Shown here in pieces: positions 60,727-64,000 of a DNA stretch of 64,000 nucleotides. Under the pieces are notes generated by a model. That model made no database searches and was not told the DNA's origin. It worked only from the letters and a program-made list of their open reading frames with translations. Origin of the DNA: Candidatus Latescibacterota bacterium (GTDB lineage: Bacteria; Latescibacterota; UBA2968; UBA8231). Position numbers and translations under genes: made by a program. How positions within the stretch are numbered: the stretch's first letter is position 1; each line of letters begins with the position of its first letter. The stretch covers positions 186,001-250,000 of the forward strand of contig JAJEGS010000035.1 in assembly GCA_022819745.1 (NCBI GenBank). The letters run 5' to 3'.

Positions 60727-61869
60727 TCAAATGTACCCAGTCGATCCATCCGGCCGCACCGGACAGGTGCGCTGCCAGTGGACGTATTTGTCTTCGCTAA
60801 TGGCGTCTTCGTTTACATCAATGCCTAGGCCCGGTCGGTCACGCAGTTCGAGGTAGCCATCCTTGGGTAGGTAAGGCTCGTCCACCCAGTCCTTCCACTC
60901 GTTGCTCAAGGGCGAGATATACTCCAGAATTTTGAAGTTGGGCGTGGCCGCAGCAAAATGCACGTTGACCGCAGTGGCCACTGGCCCCATGGGGTTGTGC
61001 GGCGCTACGCTGACGTAGTGGGCCTCGGCAATCGCGGCGATTTTGCGCATCTCGAGCAGGCCGCCGCACACGCACACATCCGGCTGAATGATGTCCACGG
61101 CTTGGGCCGCCATCAGGTCGAGAAATTCCCAACGGGTGTAGAGGCACTCGCCAGTAGCCAAGGGAATCTGCATCTGCTGGCGCAGCCGCGCCCAAGCAGC
61201 AGTATGCTCGGGACGCAGCGGTTCCTCGTAGAAATAGGGGTCGTAGGGTGCCAGTGCATTGGCCAACTGCAAGGCGCGGACGGGCTCGAATATCTTGGCG
61301 TGGGGATCAAAGGCAAATTCAAAGTCCGCGGGCGCGTGCTGGCGAATCTCCTCAAAGTATTTGGCCGCCTCCGCGCAAATGCGCCCCCAGCGATCGACGT
61401 CCGGGCTAAGCCGGAATGGACTGAGTTTGAAGGCCGTAAAACCCCACTCTTCGTTGAGGCGCAGAGCGCTGTTGGCCGTCTCCTCGCCGTCGCGCCCCCC
61501 CGCCCCCTGGTACACGCGCACCCGGTCGCGGCAGGACCCGCCCAGCAGCATGTACACCGGCAGACCAGCAGCTTTGCCGGAGATGTCCCACAGAGCGTGA
61601 TCAACGGCCGAACTCACCGCTAGGCCGACGCCGCCGGGGGGAAAGCGGAATTGCTGGGTGAGTTTGAGCATGATGTACTCAATGCGGCGGGGATCTTCGC
61701 CCTTGATCATTTCGAAGATGTAGTCGGCAATGGGTTCTATCGACAGGTCGGGGCCAATGGAATACGCCTCGCCCCAGCCGTGGATGCCCTCGTCGGTTTC
61801 GACCTTGATCAGCCCGCGGTTGCGGCCGCTGAATAGCCCCATGAAGGTTTTAATCGCCGTGATTTTCAT
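60727..61869 (-). CDS. Galactonate-dehydratase-like enolase-superfamily protein
   Basis: A 380-residue member of the DgoD-type branch. MKITAIKTFMGLFSGRNRGL starts it. Metal ligands: FAFDPHAKIFE (Asp), YFYEEPLRPEH (Glu), ATGECLYTRWEF (Glu); VAPHNPMGPVATAVNVH gives the His of the general acid/base. These together indicate dehydration of an aldonate such as D-galactonate. It is convergent with the CBM9-like gene. The following PhyH gene is divergent from it with a 107-base gap. Substrate beyond an aldonate is not fixed. Confidence 0.9.
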   Translation of the reverse strand: MKITAIKTFMGLFSGRNRGLIKVETDEGIHGWGEAYSIGPDLSIEPIADYIFEMIKGEDPRRIEYIMLKLTQQFRFPPGGVGLAVSSAVDHALWDISGKAAGLPVYMLLGGSCRDRVRVYQGAGGRDGEETANSALRLNEEWGFTAFKLSPFRLSPDVDRWGRICAEAAKYFEEIRQHAPADFEFAFDPHAKIFEPVRALQLANALAPYDPYFYEEPLRPEHTAAWARLRQQMQIPLATGECLYTRWEFLDLMAAQAVDIIQPDVCVCGGLLEMRKIAAIAEAHYVSVAPHNPMGPVATAVNVHFAAATPNFKILEYISPLSNEWKDWVDEPYLPKDGYLELRDRPGLGIDVNEDAISEDKYVHWQRTCPVRPDGSTGYI

Positions 61870-61976
61870 CTTGATGTCCTCCTCTTGAGGAAAAGTTGGT
61901 GGGCGAGTAATTACGCCCTATTTTTTCGGCGAACAGGATGCCGATGATCTAACCATAGATTCAACTCGGGGGAACA

Positions 61977-62804
61977 ATGCAATTCGTCCAATTGACCCAC
62001 GCTCAGTGCCACGCTTTTGAGGCCGACGGCTTTCTCATTGTCCCGCAAGCCATCGATGCCGCAACCGTGGCCTCCCTGACCGAAGCAAGCGATCGCTTGA
62101 TGAAATCGTTCCTCGACGATCCAGCGGAGATCCAGATGCAATTGCGCCAGGGCGTCGTCCAAGAAGAAGCGTTCGACCAACTCGTCTCCAACTCGGCCAC
62201 CATTCCCCTAGTCGTGCAGTTGCTCTCGCCCAATATCCACCTCCACTCGGCCTCGGTGATCTACAAAAAGCCCCAAGATCCACACACCACAGAGCCGAGG
62301 CGCGGCTGGCATCGCGATATTGGCATTGCCGAAGATCTGGGACAAGCCGGTTTGCCGCGCCTCGGCGTAAAAGTGTGCTATTGCCTGACCGACTTTGCCG
62401 AACCCAACTCCGGCATGACCATGATGGCCCGCGGCACCCACCTCAATGAGACGCCCCTAGCCATTCCCACAGGCGCAGTCGATCCGCCAACAGTAGTCGA
62501 TCCACTATTGCGCGCCGGCGACGCCATCCTCTTTGAAAACCGCACGTTCCACACGGCTGCCCCCAATTTGAGCCAGCGCACCTCCAAGGTGATAATCTAC
62601 GGCTACGCGTACCGCTGGATGAAGACGGATCAATATCTCGACCCACCAGACCAACGGGTATTGCAGCGGACGACCAACGACATCGACTGGCAGCTCTTGG
62701 GCGGCTATTACAACGTCGATGAAATACCCCAAGCATTGATCAACTGGGCCGAGCAATACGGCGTCAATCCACCCTCTGTGACCTGGACTACGGACGTCCT
62801 GTAG
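61977..62804 (+). CDS. Phytanoyl-CoA dioxygenase family protein (PhyH)
   Basis: A 275-residue Fe(II)/2OG oxygenase of the PhyH type. Iron ligands are HRDIG (His112 and Asp114) and NRTFHTAAPNLSQRTSKVII (distal His and the Arg for 2-oxoglutarate). MQFVQLTHAQCHAFEADGFL is the usual family start. These enzymes hydroxylate small hydrophobic or sugar-linked molecules. GGGGGAAC lies right before the ATG. It is divergent from the DgoD-like gene; the next gene, a glycosidase, follows in the same direction after 106 bases. Confidence 0.9.
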   Translation: MQFVQLTHAQCHAFEADGFLIVPQAIDAATVASLTEASDRLMKSFLDDPAEIQMQLRQGVVQEEAFDQLVSNSATIPLVVQLLSPNIHLHSASVIYKKPQDPHTTEPRRGWHRDIGIAEDLGQAGLPRLGVKVCYCLTDFAEPNSGMTMMARGTHLNETPLAIPTGAVDPPTVVDPLLRAGDAILFENRTFHTAAPNLSQRTSKVIIYGYAYRWMKTDQYLDPPDQRVLQRTTNDIDWQLLGGYYNVDEIPQALINWAEQYGVNPPSVTWTTDVL

Positions 62805-62910
62805 CTGATCGGTCTGCTAGCCGGTAACGGGTGCGGAGAAAAGCAGAGAAAAAACCCATGCTAGGACAACCCTTCTACCATTAGTTCTGGCAATGTTAAG
62901 GAGCAATAAC

Positions 62911-64000
62911 ATGACGGACGAAAAATCGGCCTTTTTGTTCATCGACGATGCGGTTATCGAAAGTCTTGACAACGTCGCAAAAGGAGTCGTCCCCGCCAAG
63001 AAGGTTTCGCAACAACCGCTGATCGAGAAAGATCAGGCTTGGGAAGAGGAGTGGCTGATCGGCAGCTACATCAACGTCATGTACGACGACGAAGAGAACA
63101 TCTTCAAGATGTGGTACGGCGTGGGCCGAAAATTGAGCGACGCGCGCGGCGATCAGGCGGACGGACTGGCCTACGCCATCTCCCAAGACGGGATCCACTG
63201 GGAAAAACCCATTCTCAACCTCTTCGAGGACGGCGGCAGCAAAGAGAATAACTTGGTCTTTCCATTTTTCAGGTGGGGAGCCGGGACCGGCGTCATGAAA
63301 GACCCCATTGAAACCGATCCAGCCAAGCGCTACAAGATGCTCTTTATGTTCCAGAGCGGCGACATGATATTCGCCGGCATTGTCCAGCCGGTCTGCGTGG
63401 CGTATTCTGCCGACGGAATCCATTGGGACGTTCCCCGACACTGGCGCAACCCGGTCATTCCCGAGGGATCGGACACCCATCTAGTCGCTTATTGGGATGC
63501 CAAAATCCACCGCTACGTCGTCTATCTGCGAGGCCGACCCAACGTGCGCATCATCTGCATGGCCGAAAGCAGTGATTTTGAAAACTGGACCGCGCGCCAA
63601 ATCATCGTCGACCCCGATGAACTCGATCTCCCTCAAGATCACGAGTTTTACGGCATGAGTTCACTGGCGTATCGCGACTTTCGCATCGGCTTCCTGTCTG
63701 TGTTTCACACGCTCTACGAGGGCTGGATCGCCCAGAACCAGATCGAGGATTGGATGCCGGAATGGATGAACCAGATGGACGTTCAGTTGACCTATTCAAA
63801 GGACGGCCGCACCTATCATCGAGCGGGCAACCGCGAACCAATTCTGCTCTGCGGTCCCTCGGGCAGCCATGATTGTGGATCTGTCTATCCCCCACATGCC
63901 CCTTTTGTCCTAGACGAGGAGATATGGGTCTATCACGGCTGCTCAAACGATCTGCACGGCGAGCCGCCGCGCGGTGGCGAGGAATCTCGGAGAGGAATCA
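62911..64000 (+). CDS. Five-bladed-propeller glycosidase-like protein (cut by window edge)
   Basis: The ATG at 62911 follows AAGGAG and the frame stays open to base 64000 (363 codons). The sequence is that of GH43/GH32-type beta-propeller hydrolases: YINVMYDDEENIFKMWYGVG, DGLAYAISQDGIHWEKPILN, DDIFAG-like and VAYSADGIHWDVPRHWRNPV repeat blocks. An Asp in each blade may form part of the active site, but the catalytic residues cannot be assigned. No signal peptide. It may act on furanose or other oligosaccharides; uncharacterised relatives are common in planctomycetes. The C-terminus is missing. Confidence 0.75.
   Translation, partial: MTDEKSAFLFIDDAVIESLDNVAKGVVPAKKVSQQPLIEKDQAWEEEWLIGSYINVMYDDEENIFKMWYGVGRKLSDARGDQADGLAYAISQDGIHWEKPILNLFEDGGSKENNLVFPFFRWGAGTGVMKDPIETDPAKRYKMLFMFQSGDMIFAGIVQPVCVAYSADGIHWDVPRHWRNPVIPEGSDTHLVAYWDAKIHRYVVYLRGRPNVRIICMAESSDFENWTARQIIVDPDELDLPQDHEFYGMSSLAYRDFRIGFLSVFHTLYEGWIAQNQIEDWMPEWMNQMDVQLTYSKDGRTYHRAGNREPILLCGPSGSHDCGSVYPPHAPFVLDEEIWVYHGCSNDLHGEPPRGGEESRRGI

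Noticed and set aside
1..64000. CRISPR array, tRNA or rRNA genes
   Set aside because: No regularly spaced repeats and no tRNA- or rRNA-like sequence were noticed while reading; a tRNAscan-SE and CRISPR search would settle it.

Overview
The window is high-GC bacterial DNA with frequent Shine-Dalgarno (SD) sites, several GTG and TTG starts and mostly well-packed minus-strand operons. Its content points to an uncultured Gram-negative lineage living on carbohydrates and sugar acids: one TonB-dependent receptor, four mandelate-racemase/enolase-superfamily proteins, three Gfo/Idh/MocA oxidoreductases, a PhyH-type and a second Fe(II)/2-oxoglutarate (2OG) oxygenase, two neutral-ceramidase-like enzymes, a PQQ dehydrogenase, a sialidase-like (BNR) protein and creatininase, DUF3604, DUF6785 and Uma2 families. 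This mix is typical of Poribacteria/Latescibacterota-like and some planctomycete-like genomes. That assignment is an inference; no marker gene settles it.

Layout. 1-9.3 kb: two minus-strand operons, one with a DUF3311 protein, sodium symporter, M42 peptidase and enolase-superfamily protein, the other with two small secreted proteins, a TonB receptor, a galactokinase-like GHMP kinase and a CaiB-type CoA-transferase. 9.4-11.8 kb: a conserved unknown gene divergent from an oxidoreductase. 11.8-16.8 kb: a defence and toxin-antitoxin scrapyard with DUF2442/DUF4160, Uma2, a truncated HigA-like antitoxin, DUF5131 carrying an inserted repeat, a cut hsdM, an intact Phd/VapC pair and an hsdR with two internal deletions. 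16.8-20.2 kb: an AT-rich island with an asparagine-synthase-like protein and a flippase behind a near-consensus promoter. 20.3-33.2 kb: catabolic genes (DUF3604, 2-hydroxyacid dehydrogenase, enolase superfamily, creatininase, serine hydrolase, two ceramidase-like enzymes) interrupted by a solitary AAA ATPase. 33.3-36.0 kb: a VapBC pair with a clear operator and an AAA ATPase/DUF4276 pair that may be an antiphage system. 36.1-42.9 kb: sugar kinase, amino-acid dehydrogenase, an isochorismate-lyase-like gene between two copies of one promoter region, an oxidoreductase, a MurA paralogue and a 2OG oxygenase. 42.9-51.2 kb: a block with a PQQ-dehydrogenase/ankyrin fusion and an FAD-oxidoreductase/BNR fusion gene split by a group II intron. 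51.3-64 kb: oxidoreductase, esterase, DUF6785 membrane protein, a CUT1-type ABC importer without its ATPase and with a phosphodiesterase remnant, a CBM9-like/PKD secreted protein, a DgoD-like dehydratase, PhyH and a five-bladed-propeller glycosidase that runs off the end.

The most informative result is the group II intron at 48161-51079. Its boundaries can be set to the base: it starts GTGTG, ends with domains V and VI, an EBS1 loop pairs with the last seven bases of the 5' exon, and removing it restores the missing C-terminus of the interrupted gene. Other points worth a second look are paired gene relics at both edges of the 43-51 kb block, a 32-codon antisense reading frame with a strong SD inside the intron, the two-deletion hsdR, and the ATPase/DUF4276 pair.
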